Shown here: piece after piece, positions 48,987-61,305 of the stretch
Numbering within the stretch: position 1 is the stretch's first letter
Layout of the letters: each line of letters starts with the position of its first letter
Assembly (NCBI RefSeq): GCF_000283155.1
Contig: NW_004454182.1
Span: forward strand, 1,062,522 to 1,126,521
Direction: 5' to 3'
Length of the DNA: 64,000 bases
From: Ceratotherium simum simum
Taxonomy: Eukaryota; Chordata; Mammalia; Perissodactyla; Rhinocerotidae
Position numbers and translations under genes: made by a program
The notes under the pieces: generated by a model
Told to the model about the DNA's origin: nothing
What the model saw: the letters and a program-made list of their open reading frames with translations, nothing else
Databases searched by the model: none

Positions 48987-50619
48987 GACATCTTCACTGT
49001 TTTCTTAAAATTCTCTTGTGCTTGCTTTTTCTCTCTTATTTCCATTTCTGACCCTTTCTCATTTTTTTCCTGTCTTTCCTTCCTGATTCCACCTTTTCTT
49101 CATTTCCTTCCTCCCTGCCTATTTCCTCCCGCTTGTTAGCAATTTCAAATGCAATTCCAAATGCTAGTCTAGGATCCTTTATTTACTCTGTGCTCTATGA
49201 TGAACATGAGCTTCAGAAATATCAACAAAATTAAGAGACACTGTCTTAAAATGGATATCAGTCTGTCAGTCCAAAGCCTGGGACAGAATGAGAGGAAGCT
49301 GGGAGTGTTTGGTCTGACTTACCCGAGTCCTACCTGACTGCTCTATGCTTTCTCCTTTCTGTGATAACATATCATTGAGCAGCAATTGCCAACAATATCA
49401 TGGAGTAGAAATATCAGAGGATGGGAATAAGGAAAGAAAAAATCAGCAGTTAAAGGTCATTGTTGAAGATGAGTAGGAGATAAAGAGAAAAAGATAGTGC
49501 CTTGAAAAAAATAAACTGTCACAGAAAGGAAATATGAAGTATAAAGAATGGGGCATATTAGAGGATTATTGGTTACACATTAGGAAGGGCTCAGTGAAGT
49601 CTCCATGGACATTGTACTGAAGAAAAGATTGTTTTTACTCTGAATGAACATGTCGGCTACATAGGTATATTTTTGGAGATGTAACAATATTCTCAAAAAA
49701 GAATTTCTACTGGATTTAAATATATACATTTGAATACAAGGAAAATTAATTTTTAAAAAGATTAAGAATATATGCAGCTGTCTTAAATGATTAAAAAATT
49801 CCACATTTAACAACACATTACCAATATTGTTATAAAGTAGTATGTGTTGAATATAAATGAAAATTTTTTTCTCCTTTTAAAAATATTTATAAATTTTATT
49901 TATAAAATTAAGTATTTCTGATTGAGACAATTTCGAATTCTTTCTTATCCAACTAGTCATTATTTAGTGGATTTAGAAGAAGTTTTTATTGGTGTCTCAC
50001 AATCATTTCTGTCAAATTGCAACAGTTATTGCTGTCTGTGTGGACAGCCGTGTCTCATCAAGCCTGATAAATAATCAGCCCTGGTGAGTGTGTCCATAGG
50101 CAGCATAAAGCATTTTGACCTCTGTACTTATAATATGTAGATGCCAGATCCTGATGGGGCAGGCCCCATACCTAATCAAATCCTATCAGAATGCCACATG
50201 GTAACAGCATTAAAAGTTAATTTTTGCTTCAACGGCCTTGCCTGGATGAAATACAATATATGTGCGTCGGACTGAGGTTTGGAAGCAGTGCATGAGAAGT
50301 TTGCTTTCTTGTGAAAGTTGCTTGGTTTTGTTTTTTCACAATATTTACTTTTTCCAACAGTTGAAAGAAATTTTCCAGTCTCCATGTGGGACCACCTTTG
50401 ATAGGATTTCAATGCTTTGAGCTATCTAAATTTGTTAGAATTTAAGAAGTAGACTTTTAAGGGAGACAGATTTTTCATTTATAATTTCTGACATGAAACA
50501 TTTTTAACAGATTAATATTTCCTCTTAATGGAATCTCTAATCTCAAGAATGTGGCTTCCCTGAAGTTCTTAAAAATGTTCTGTGTTTTTTTTCCCCCCTC
50601 TGTATTTAGTTTAGTAACA
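48987..50619. other. Gene-free sequence
   Basis: A pyrimidine-rich tract lies at about 49,010-49,140. The segment at about 50,000-50,420 is repeat-free and moderately complex, a possible conserved noncoding element. No exon supported. Confidence 0.45.
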
Positions 50620-50780
50620 AACTTTGTAACTTCAGAGGTGGGACTTGATACACAATTTTAATTCAACTCACTCCTTTCACAGATTAAGAAATTGAGACTC
50701 AGAGGGTTTTGGTGATTTGCTCAGTGACACAGCAGAAAAGTCAACATTAAAAATCTGCTTTATAATTCCCAATCCAGTGT
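50620..50780 (-). repeat. MIR SINE fragment, antisense
   Basis: 'cctttcacagattaagaaattgagactcagagggttttggtgatttgctcagtgacacagcag' is the antisense MIR core. Confidence 0.7.
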
Positions 50781-53700
50781 TCCTTCTGTTAGAGTATGCT
50801 TTCTTAAGCAATGAGTTGTGGCTATGGAACAGAGAGAAAAGAGCATGTGAAACATTGGTTTTAAAATATTTTTCAAACCATCGAACCCCATTTACACCTC
50901 CACAAGGTAACAGTTATTCCTCACTTAAAAAATATCCAATAAACTAAGAACTCAAACATGAACAGATAAACTAGTAACTACTTTATAAAGTATGTGTCAT
51001 TGACTTCCTTAAAAAGTTCTCTGGGCATACTATATGCATTTTAAAATACAATAATTGGATGTATTTAGAACTTTCTAGAATTCATCTATATAAAAATCAG
51101 ACATGTCAATGCTCTCTCTTCTACTGTAGCAGAGTGAAATGCTATTTTTATGTCATTCTCATTTTCAGTTCAAAAGGTAATGTCCCTAAAAAGCATCCTT
51201 TGAAAAATCTGCTAACGAAAGCTCAGATCTTGGGGGACAGCGTAGTAATGTGGATAATGTGTGGGCTGAGAGACCTCTGCTCGGCCCTTCGCTTCAGCAC
51301 TTCCTAGGCAGGTGATCACGGGAACTTAACCATGTAAGGAGTTTCATCAACTTTGGCAATATGCTACAACTGCTGTAACATGAACCCTCTCACCTGTGTG
51401 TCTGCTTTTTTTCTCTCACTTATTGAGTAAAATTCCTTCAGAGCGGGGTAGCCCCAGAGAAAGCCTCGACTGCATGGAGGTAAGTGTGTGACCTTTTCCC
51501 CTTCTTTAAAGAAGCCTACTTTGGGTATGCCAATGAATGTACCTTACAGTCACCACTCAAACTTCTGTTTTGAGTAGTATGGATTTGAAGGCCAAAGGTT
51601 ATTTTTAGAAATTTTAGTAATGGAATGTGTTTTACTCAGGCAGTTAGCAAATGTCAAAACTCCTTTCCAAAAAAGAAGAAAATCTGGAAGCTAATTCTTA
51701 TTCCATTGCTCACCAAAATATTTTTTCCTTGTGTCTTTTAAACTGAGTTTACAGTATTAGGTTTCTAGACATAAAATTCTGTTTATAAACTTTCCAAGGT
51801 TTGGGTATATTAACTGTTGCTGCAAGCTTCCAGTATTTTCTCATCTTTATCCTTTAGATTGAGTGGAATGGTATCTCAAGACTCTTGCAGAGTTTGTGAA
51901 CATTGTCACTGTAGTTTTTAGCTTTTTGCTGAATCATAGTTGCTAAATTTTATTATGTAGCATTATCTCTGGTCCATCTTCTTAACTGGCACCACAAAAT
52001 CTCAGTTATTTTAGTTATTTTAGTGTAGTGAAGTAAGATTTTTATGGTCCACATAAAATCATTTGCAAGTATCTTTGGCAATGTATTGCCTTGGTCCATG
52101 TTACTCTCGCTTTTGATCAAAATTATTACATCTCCAGGGACAAATTAAATGCTATTTTTCTGGCATGCTTCATGCTTTAATTTTTGGTCTAGTGATTTTT
52201 TGGCTTACTCATATATTCTGAGAAACTAATTGTCAACACATAGTTTGGATTTTTTTTAAGCTGATAATTTCTAACAGTCGTCGTATCAGGTTCTAATATT
52301 CTTTACATGGCCTTGGGGGCTTGTTAGAAACTTAGAATAGATTTTTTCCTAAATTAGCTAAAAAATTAATATATTTTAAAAGTATAAAACTAAAACTGAT
52401 TGACCAGATTGACATAACAGGTTACCTCATGTTTGTTTGCTTACCTTCATGGCTCAAAAGTGGTGAACAATGATTGAATTGAATCTTAGCTGGATTTCAT
52501 AGATGGTGACCATTATGCACTAGGAATCGTGCCTCTCTATCACGTGGAAAGATGTTATTTATTTTGATTCCACTTTTCCTTTTGCAGTCATCCCTGAATT
52601 TGTTCTCGTGGAGAAATTTTGATAAAGCTGTAGCTGTTGTCAAACTTATTTATCTTTTACTTTTGTCTTATTTATTTATTTATTTATTTATTTTGCTGTT
52701 CTCAAGTTTGAAAATTACCCAGACCTTAGCTGGTACACAGAATGTACAATGCATATATTTTCTGCCTAAAGGCTTCAGAGTCAGCTTTACTAAAAAACAG
52801 GAAGATGGTCCATAAATATGTAATGAGAGAATTTCAGAAGATACTTTTTTCCCCCAAGACATGAAAAATCTTACTTTGTGAACTACATGTTAAGGTTGTG
52901 CAGAGCACTTAATTGGAACTCAGCAAACGTTGCATGTAACATTGTTTTAAAAGTCAGTATTGAAAACACTCGGGATACTTTTAGGGCATCAACCTTCTAA
53001 TTAAATATTTTTGAAGGAAACAAATTATTTTATAGCAAAACATATAGATACTAATATTTTGTGTTGTACTGAGTATTCACATACCATTTAAAAATGATTT
53101 TGTTATATTAAATTTGCAAGCTTTAAGAGACTTATTACACAACTCTATAGAATTTTTCCCTCCTTTCAGGACTAATTATTTTTCTGTATTTGCTAGTAGC
53201 TCTGTCATACAAGCAAATAATCAATTCTCTGTCAACAAGAAAACAGTTATTTGGTTGTATTTATGCAGGCAAAATATTTGTTCCCAGAGAAAAGTACTTT
53301 AGTGTGATGCCTTTTTAAAAATAAAACAAGCACTTCAATTATGTGACTGAAATGTTCCCTTTTTAACATATATGAGCATTTAAATGTTATTTCCAGTTTA
53401 TTTTATACATGTTAGATTAGGAGCATTTAAGCTCACAAAAAGTATTTTAGCTGGTCAGAAGAAATTAACTATTTGGAAAAGATTCTTTTTTAAAGGCATT
53501 TTAATACATTCTGAGGGCTATTATACCAAGTAAAGAGACGAATGCTCCCAGTGCACTGAATAACTTTCAATGCCATGGAAATGCTAAGCAGAATATCTTG
53601 TAAGATGATATGATCTATACTGATTCATTTGGTTATAAATTCAGAAGTATCCTGTGCTAAAATGTTTGTAATCATTAAATACATTAAGAGATGAATTTAA

Positions 53701-53875
53701 ATAAAATGTAACAGCAACTGTTATCTATCTGCAACTGTTTTTATAGGATCACACTTTTTTTGTAGCAATCGACATCTGACATCTTGTTAGAGAAAAAGGG
53801 CAGGGGGAGATGAATGTTTTCATAATATCAAGTTTTGCATATTGTGTAAGATGGTAATGGACTGAACTTACCAGC
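50781..53875. other. Gene-free AT-rich stretch downstream of VEGFC
   Basis: About 3 kb of unique-looking AT-rich DNA after the VEGFC poly(A) site. No exon, RNA gene or confident repeat apart from a (TTTA)n tract near 52,670. A G/C-richer patch at about 51,220-51,310 carries no recognisable feature. Confidence 0.5.
52669..52693 (+). repeat. (TTTA)n microsatellite
   Basis: About six tandem TTTA units, not associated with a recognisable SINE tail. Confidence 0.9.
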
Positions 53876-53879
53876 TTAT

Positions 53880-54262
53880 AATACAATTTTCATTTTATTT
53901 TAAACATATTTTGCATGATATAAAAATATTGATCACAGTGAGCTTTACCAATTGTTATTGCTATAAAAAATGAAGGCAGAAACAATATTTTTAGTGGAAA
54001 TAAATTATATAGTCATTTTTTTTTTTTAATCACAAGACAAAAACCTCGGCTGTTTGGTCATTGGGAGAAAACCAGTCTTTGAAAGGTTTTTTGCAGACAC
54101 GCTCCACTCCGTTTCTGTCAAGTTGTCCACGTGGTTTAGGAAACATTGACTTTGTCTTTGTTAGCCATGGTTCCACAAAGGTCTCTCTGTTCAAAGACAG
54201 TTCTAACGTGGCAACATAGTTTTCCATGATAGAAAAATGACACGCTGAAAAATAGTACAATC
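53880..54262 (-). other. VEGFC: VEGFC 3' untranslated region
   Basis: About 380 bp from the stop to the expected cleavage site. The sequence resembles the human VEGFC 3' UTR over most of its length, including the ATGGAAAAC segment just after the stop and the region next to the poly(A) signal. It is AU-rich toward its distal end and contains a run of A on the transcript at about 54018-54029. A minus-strand open frame across part of it is not a separate gene. The 3' boundary is inferred from the poly(A) signal. Confidence 0.85.
53894..53899 (-). terminator. VEGFC: VEGFC polyadenylation signal AATAAA
   Basis: TTTATT on the plus strand reads AATAAA on the transcript, inside a conserved stretch (TTTAAAATAAAATGAAAATTG). 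Cleavage is expected 10-25 bases farther on, near 53,870-53,885. No earlier AATAAA was noticed between the stop codon and this site. Confidence 0.85.
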
Positions 54263-54377
54263 TTAGTTCATATGTGATATTTTCCAATATGAAGGGACAC
54301 AGCGACAGACTTCTTCACTGAATGAAAATCCCTGCTCACAATGCTTCAGTCGATTTGTACATGGTCTTCTGTAACAA
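54263..54377 (-). CDS. VEGFC: VEGFC exon 7 coding part with stop codon
   Basis: The acceptor is ttcctag before TTGTTACAG; the first T completes the Ser codon left by exon 6. The 37 codons start CYRRPCTNR and end VCRCVPSYWKISHMN, then TAA at 54265-54263. The cysteine pattern of the family is intact. The last residues differ from the human ending I remember (KRPQMS), and four other positions in this short exon also differ, so the extreme C-terminus is evolving quickly in this lineage. Confidence 0.96.
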
Positions 54378-57300
54378 CTAGGAAAACGAAGAGGAACACA
54401 CTTTTGTTAAAGATCAAGGTGATGAATTCATTATGCTACAAACGTTAGCTTTGTGTTTTGCTAAACTTCAAATTAGAACAAGGTTGCTCATTTTGTCACA
54501 AAATTGTTCTCAGGTTTATACATTGTTAAAGTTTGTGCTTAGAATTACAAAATTTAAGAGGAATGGAAAAGCCTAAAAACCAGTCTTGCTTGCTGATATA
54601 ACACACGGGAGAAGGAGATGTCATAAACGTTAGTTCTTTTGAAGTGCTCTCTGCTTTGTGGATGAAAGTAATATAAAACAGAAATTTTCAACAGGAATAT
54701 TTAAGGTCTGCCGATGTAGTGTGATCATATAAGCATGGCAGAATTCACAAGAGTCTGGAACTTGTATGGAACCCAGAGGTTGAAGCGATTAAACCCAGCC
54801 ATTTTGGCAGGACTGTGATCTTCAGCGAGGAGCCCCACCCTCCCTCTTTTTCTCTGCTGGGCAGGCAGCTGGCTGCGTGATGGCGACTCACTCTCCTTCT
54901 CCACCTGGGTTCCACGTGAAACCAATGAGGTCTAGGGGAAGGGAGGGAGAGGGACAATACTCACTGTGGCGGAGGGTTGGGGGGGGTCCCTCTCCTCCTA
55001 GCCTAGACTTCCAGTTTCTAGTAGTGGTGAAAGGACAAATGACCAGAAAGCCAATAACATCAGCAGCCCTGTTGCTTCAATGAATGAGAAGTATCTGTGA
55101 AGAACTTTCTGGAGCATGAATATGCCTAACATATGGGGATGTGAATGGGGGTACATGGAAAAATGCAAGGTGACCTGACATGGAAATCGAAGTGCACTAC
55201 AGAAAAACTACCAATGTGATTTTGAAATTTCATTTCTGTTGCTCTAGAAAGGAAAGCATATCTAGTTAAAATGTTATTGTTTTTACTTCTAAATACAAAT
55301 GCATTAATATAAGACCACTGGTACTGTTTTACTAAAAAGATACAATTCTCAATGATCAATGAAAGCTGATGATTAAGGCAGTGGACCAAAGAATATATAC
55401 TTTGCCTACCATACGTTTGGAATAAATATTAAGAGAAAATGAGGAGTATACATACTTTCAAAATATTAAATTCTCTTTTTTTTGCTTCAATATATACATA
55501 AAACCTGAAATTATACACCCAGAAAAATGAATACAGGGAGAGTTTCAGTAAATAGAAAGCATTTATGAAACAATGTATGCTGTTAGGAGAAATACGATGA
55601 TAGAAATCTTTCTACTAATTTAATATATGAATTCTGTAGAAAAATATGATGGCTGGTTAGTCTAATGTAAACATAAAAATTTCAGGTTTTTCAATATATA
55701 CTAGATTCACTCAGAAGGATTTAATATACAAAATAGTTTAATGATCTTTAATAAGATTTAGTATCTATATTTTGCATTTTTGAAATATCCTTTTCATAAT
55801 TAGAGTAGGAATGTACACATCAAATTGGAATACAGTTATTGCTCAAAATGTCCTAAAGAGGAAACAAAAGGATTCTTTTAAGGTATTCAGAAATAATGCA
55901 AGAAAAAAATGTCATCAATGAGATACCTAGATGCACTGAAGTTTCCTCATGCAGTAGCTAAAAAGTTAGTGTGGATGGATCATCAGAAATATAAATGGAA
56001 ATGGGAGGACAAATCTCTTGAGAATCAAAAAGAAGGACACTATTTATGGAGGAAAAAAGTAATGAAGGACAGTAACGAGGATACTAAATTGTAAATGAAT
56101 GAAATATAAGTTTTAAGTCATGTGAATAATCATTGTTGAAAAGGGCATTATCATCATCTTTGACGAGCGGGTGGAGGAAGAGCACCCACTGAAGGTGACG
56201 AAGAACAAATGGTCTGAAAACTAAAGGACGACCAGGAAGGTCCAATGTTGTCAGCCAAAAAAAGAGAGGCGAGCTTAAAGAAAGGCTACAGAAAGGACAA
56301 ATTACATAAAGACCAAATTGGATTTGGCAGTTAAGAGTCTCCTGTTACCTTAAACAGAACTCTATCATGGATTTCTAGGCATAAACCACATGACAGTTGG
56401 TTGAGTAAATGAGAGATGAAAGAGATCAACACAAACACCAAATGCCTGTTCTTGGAGCAACTTTGCAGCGAAGGACAGAGCTTGGTTGCTAATGGACACT
56501 CAGCAACACAGTTAAGACGCTAAAAAAATAGAAGAAATTTGGGAACTTTTATAAATCGAAGGGAAAGGATAATAGAGTTGGAGACATTAAAGGTATGGAA
56601 GAGAGAAGGCATGACTGGTGGCGCGATGTTGAAGGAAAGTGGGAGGAAATGTCAAAAGCACAGATCTGGCTTAAACAGTAGACCACCTTATTCTTAGACT
56701 ATAGGGCAAGAAGTTCAGGGATTAACACTGAAAGTGTTTGAGTCCAATAGCCTCATTTGTTTCTTGGTGAAGAAGAGAGCAAAATCAAGGTTTAAGGACT
56801 AAGTCTTGGAGTAACCTTTAACAGCATACTAATTTCCCTAATTCCATTAACTACTTAGCTTAGATATTTTCATTTCTAGATACAAGTCTATAGTAAATGG
56901 TACTATCCTATCCTTTTTAAATTTTGCACAAAATTTTCTGCGCTTAGTTGTCCTAAATTCCATCAGATGGCATCATAATTTTGGGTAGGGGCAGGAGTGC
57001 ATTGCCTGGTGTATTTTGAATATGCTCCACACGTGACTGTCCTACTCATCTGCCTTCCAACTCGTGTTGAGCACCACTTCCTCAGCCTCTAGGACAATGG
57101 TTTAGAGTGCATTCTCAGCTTGGAACTTGTTTTGGTTCCCAGGGTTCCTGTCTTGCTTTTTGCGAGCAAACACAGTCTCACGAAAGTTTACCATTGGTTG
57201 AAAAATATCAGAATTCGTCTTCTAGAACTTACTGGTCTCATTCTAACAAGCAACTGCTATTTTGGTTGAGAAAACTATTTCCAGTAAGAGAAATAAATAC

Positions 57301-58049
57301 TATTTATGAAGATTGCTTACCTGCATGTTTGATGTTGAAACTTCTTTCCTTTTAAGAGGCATTTCTGTGCATTTTCTGTACATTCACAGGCACATTTCCC
57401 AGGGTTAAGGGGTTGATGTCGTGGGCAGGTCCTTTTACATACGCATTGGCACGTGTTTTCATCAAATTCCCTGTTGGCCCCACATGAGGTGGGGAAAAGT
57501 TTGTTTTTACAGACACACTGGCATGAGTTTCTGTCTAGTTCTTTGTGGGGTCCACAGCTGGAAGGTCGGAGCCCCGCTTTGCAGACACATTGACAGGTCT
57601 CTTCATCCAGCTCCTTGTTGGGTCCACAGATGTCATGGAATCCGTCTGTAGAGTGTAGACAAACATGGTCAGAATATCGTTATTGTACCTTACTTGGCTC
57701 TGAGTGTGATATGAAACAATTAAAAGCATCTTCCTTTTTATGATTTTCATTAAAGGATTGTACACAAATATGAGTATCTTCCTTTCCAAAGAAGTTCAAA
57801 ATAATATCAATATGATATTTTGTTGTAACTTATTTCAAAGGCTGATGACTCGAATATGGTACACGTGATTTTAATATTAAAATATTTGTTAATCAAAATA
57901 GAGACCCTTGGCATTTAGTCTTTTAAACATCACTGTGCTTACCATCTCCAGCATCAGAGGAAAAAATAAAATCTTGCTGAGCCAGGCATCTGCAGAGGTG
58001 ATTATCCCACATATAATTTGTGGGGCAGGTCTTGTTTGCAGCCTGGCAC
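54263..58049 (-). CDS. VEGFC: VEGFC, vascular endothelial growth factor C, last three coding exons (5-7 of 7), gene partial
   Basis: VEGF-C is a secreted ligand of VEGFR-3 (FLT4) and VEGFR-2 that drives lymphatic growth. It is made as a precursor whose N- and C-terminal propeptides are cleaved off. Seen: three minus-strand blocks at 57943-58049, 57321-57645 and 54263-54377 join in phase with GT-AG introns and encode the C-terminal propeptide. The marks are CQAANKTCP, three C-X10-CQCVC repeats, a CACEC, and a final VCRCVPSYWK before the stop. This BR3P-like arrangement separates VEGFC from its paralogue VEGFD, whose C-terminus is different and shorter. Introns are 297 bp (intron 5) and 2943 bp (intron 6). 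The signal peptide and the VEGF homology domain are encoded upstream, beyond 64000; I searched 58050-64000 for exon 4 and found none. Seven-exon numbering follows the known mammalian gene. No other supported gene lies within 53 kb downstream. Confidence 0.97.
54378..57320 (-). other. VEGFC: VEGFC intron 6
   Basis: This 2.9-kb intron holds no exon I can support. A locally GC-rich stretch at about 54,780-55,030 contains short open frames on both strands with no recognisable family. The stretch at 56,130-56,700 has a less AT-rich composition than its surroundings and could be an old unclassified repeat. The rest is AT-rich unique sequence. Confidence 0.85.
57321..57645 (-). CDS. VEGFC: VEGFC exon 6 (325 bp), cysteine-rich BR3P repeats
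   Basis: The exon encodes 107 full codons between split Asp and Ser codons. Three copies of C-X10-C-X-C-X-C follow one another (CGPNKELDEETCQCVC, then copies starting CGPHKELD and CGANREFD), then a CACEC block and KGKKFQHQTC. These Balbiani-ring-like (silk homology) repeats form the C-terminal propeptide. The donor is CAG followed by gtaagc at 57319-57320. The AG used here is at 57646-57647. Homology to the human gene predicts a start 9 bp earlier, at 57654, but the bases there read TAC rather than AG, so the internal CAG is the only usable acceptor nearby. The result is loss of a Ser-Thr-Asp triplet after GDD, with frame kept. Confidence 0.95.
57943..58049 (-). CDS. VEGFC: VEGFC exon 5 (107 bp), start of the C-terminal propeptide
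   Basis: The acceptor is tctctctcaaag before GTGCCAG, and the donor is GATG followed by gtaagc. The first G completes a Gln codon begun in exon 4. Thirty-five codons then run from CQAANKTCP to SSDAGD, and the final G starts an Asp codon finished in exon 6. The CRCLAQ motif lies mid-exon. Compared with the human protein as I remember it, changes are conservative (for example Asn to Asp after TNYMW, Ile to Leu before CRC, Glu to Gln after LAQ). The exon is open and spliceable. Confidence 0.96.
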
Positions 58050-58139
58050 CTTTGAGAGAGACAAACAGGTTAAGCAATAGTATAACTGGTACAAAGAAGG
58101 GATTATCTCTTTTCTTACATATGTACCAATACATGCTTG

Positions 58140-59100
58140 TAAAAAAGCTTTAAAATAATGTAAGAATATATGAAATGAAACATGAAAATTCCCTCTCAAA
58201 CTACACCCACACAAGAGTGCTGTCAAATTCTAATTCCCAAGGTGACCACTGTTAGTGATATGGTCTTAGACCATCTAGACTTTTATCTTTTTAAGACAAA
58301 TACATTTATTTGTATAATCATATAGTGTTTTAGTTTTTGCAAAAATGAGATAAAGCCTTTTATATTACTCTGAAAATTACTTTTTCCACTAAACAATATA
58401 TTATGGACATCTTTATATGTCATTTCATAAAGTTCTGCTCCATTATTTTTAGTGGCTGCACCATAGTCTGGTCCACGTAGTACGTACTATTAGTTATTTT
58501 ATTAATCTCCTATTAGTAGCTATTAAAGTTGCTTCCCATTTTTGGCTTTTTCAAACAATTCTACTGGAAATATCCTTAAACACGTACCTTTACTGACTTA
58601 TTTCTGAAGCACAGATGCCCATAACTGTAAAGTGTCCATAATACAAAATTCCCACTCTACACTCCACTAGAAAGGTATCAAAGACCATGTCTGTTGTTCT
58701 TGTTCTAGTTTTTCCTTCCTTCCATCTCATTTGTTTTAGTAAAAATTATCCACATATGGGCTTCAGTCCACTACACCCGCTGCTCCTTTGACACTCCAAT
58801 TGTCCCACCGTTGGCTAACTGGGACCCCTTCACATTGGCACCTGTAGGACATGACCCCTTTAGTTTGACAGCTTCTCGGCCCTCTGGGATGAACGGATGT
58901 CACAAGCTCATTTTGCCCATTTTCTCCTCCACACCCAGAATCAGCCATTCCTTCAAGGGTCCCTAATTCTCTTTGTCGGAAAATGGCATTTTCCATTTAG
59001 GATTAGGTGTGTTCCGTACCATCAGATTACATTACTTCTAGACCTTTTCATGGGCAGAAACTGCAGAAAATGCAGGTGTATCCCATAGAACGTCTCCCTA
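58140..59100. repeat. Ancient LINE fragments (L1M-like) in VEGFC intron 4
   Basis: 'ttactttttccactaaacaatatattatggacatctttatatgtcatttcataaagttctgctccattatttttagtggctgcaccatag' and, farther right, 'cagaatcagccattccttcaagggtccctaattctctttgtcggaaaatggcattt' are phrases of a widespread old mammalian LINE. Orientation and subfamily are not assigned. Frames at 58763-59088 are by-products. Confidence 0.6.
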
Positions 59101-60519
59101 GTTAATGTTTACCCATTAGGATTCTTGGATTTTAATATCCCTAACTTACAGAATATATAGAAACCTCTCACCACCTCATTTTTCAGCTGATGTTGGTGTA
59201 GGGAAATATTTACTTACACCCTTCACATTCAATACAGTCTTGTAAACAACATTAAGTGATGGAAGAGTGTTGAGTTACATTCCAAATTGGTAGAGCATAA
59301 CAATCACGTGTAGACATCTTAAAAAGTGCCCAGAGTGTTAACAAACAGGCCTTGTGCTTCGGATGTCGCTAAGAAAAGTTCCACAGAGTCGTACTCAGTG
59401 TAATGATGCACGAAACACCTTTCTTTTAAAAATAGCCCGATGCCTCTTAGAGCACCACGGGGAGGAATTTTTGAACAGAAGCATCAGCGCAACTGCATCT
59501 TGTAACCATTTCTTCCTTCATCTTGACCACATCTTCTGAGGATTTATTAGAACTTTCCTGTCCAGCAGTCTCTAGAGCACCTCCAGGACACAGAGAATCT
59601 CTATTCTTTCCTTTCAATGTGATAGTTTGCCTAAAACCGCCCCTTGACCTACATCCAGGCCATCACCATTTGCCAACGGCGAGGACCACTTTATCCTCCG
59701 CCTCCCCGCTTCCTAACTTTCTTCAGGGTCATATTTCCTTTAGCTTGGGGAAAAAGTCTATTATGGGAACTTTCTTGAATTTATTTTATTTTTGGTTTTT
59801 CAACAAGTTTTTGATTGCTGTATGTTATTTGCTATATCATATAGTAAGCTAATAATTTCTCATACAACATGCAAACAGTCCATGTTACCAGGTAGAAGGC
59901 AACCACGTGTTAACAACCATAATAATTGCCAGATGATCAAGGAAACAATGTTTGAGCATTTTAGATCCTATAAAGAGAGTATGTTACTTTTCTACAGGTA
60001 TTATTGTCTTTAAATTACTTCATAGAAAATTAGTTTTGTTTGGGTTTTACCTACAATGCTTTATAATTTTTCCCATTTAAAACAATCAAAAATATGCTTG
60101 CAATTTATATTTTTGGAAATAAATTATCTTAAGCAAAAGATATCTGTACATATTTTTAGGAAAAAGAAAAACAGTTCATAGTGCTGTTTTCAAATCCCAT
60201 TTAACATTACTGGGGTTTGAAATTTATTTTGACTTCAAACTAATAACTTCCATTAAAATCTTGGTTTCTAACAATCTTAAATATATTTATTATATTAATA
60301 TATTTGCTTTATTCTGCATACACTATATGTTTTTTTCTTTTTAATTTTGTCTTTTGAAAATGTAAAACATGCATGTAATTATCAGAGTTAAAATTATGAG
60401 AAAATGTATATTCAGAGAAGTTCATTCTGATACATATCCACAGCACTGCTGTTCCTTTTCTTAGCTTTTGGTTTATGTCTTCAGTGTTTCTTTTTGCAAA
60501 TAAAAGAAAATATGTATGT

Positions 60520-60740
60520 ATGTAGGTATATATTTTCTCTTATTCTGTTACACAGAGGATAGCATCCCTTACATACTATTCTAAATCTTGCTTCTTCACT
60601 TAACAGTATTTCTTAGAGAACATTATATCTTCCTAATAATTTCAGGTATTTCCAAGAGCAAGTCTCTACTCATTACATATTTTTGTCATAATTTTCTTGG
60701 TTAATCATGAATATACATTGTTCCGCATAAAATTTAGACA
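60520..60740. repeat. Ancient LINE fragment (same phrase family)
   Basis: 'aaatcttgcttcttcacttaacagtatttcttagagaacattatatcttcc' parallels the phrase at 58,380-58,430, so it is probably another piece of the same old LINE class. Diverged. Confidence 0.45.
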
Positions 60741-61305
60741 GTATTTATCAATTTTCCAAAATAATATCATCGCTTTTTAATTTATCTCCTATCCAAAACT
60801 TTAGTGTCCTTCCAACAAATAAGATGCACTTGTGTTTAGTTATAGACCAGTAATACAATTAATCCTGGCCGAATGAAACTCCCACCACCCTCCTATAAAT
60901 GAAGGCAAATCCATTTTGGCTACATTGCCTCAATGCTGACCTATATGTGGTTTAGTAACACTCCCACGTTGGTGTCAGGTGGGCACAGTGTGTGGGGGTC
61001 ACAGCAGAAAGACAGCTTTCGTTTTGCCAACAAGCGGTTTATACTGCCATTACCTGAGCCAATGTTCTTCCAGCTGACAAAACACATATCTAAGCTTTTT
61101 AAATGGTACAAAGATGTATCAAGAATAATCTCCATCACTAGCCTAAGTGAGATTGGTGAACAATGAGATTTTCAACTGCAAGAATATGCGTTAATGTGTC
61201 TGTGCTTAAGTTTAAATACGTATACAAAATTATTCATCTTAAATAGGCATGAAAAGAAAACAATTTCTGATCATGTAGTGAGGAAAAATATAGAGTTTTC
61301 TTTCT

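Noticed and set aside
54030..54287. 85-codon minus-strand open frame at the end of VEGFC
   Set aside because: It is an out-of-frame read of exon 7 and the 3' UTR; the true VEGFC frame stops at 54,263.
57421..57651. 76-codon plus-strand frame rich in cysteine
   Set aside because: It is the antisense shadow of VEGFC exon 6, whose cysteine repeats give regular composition on both strands.
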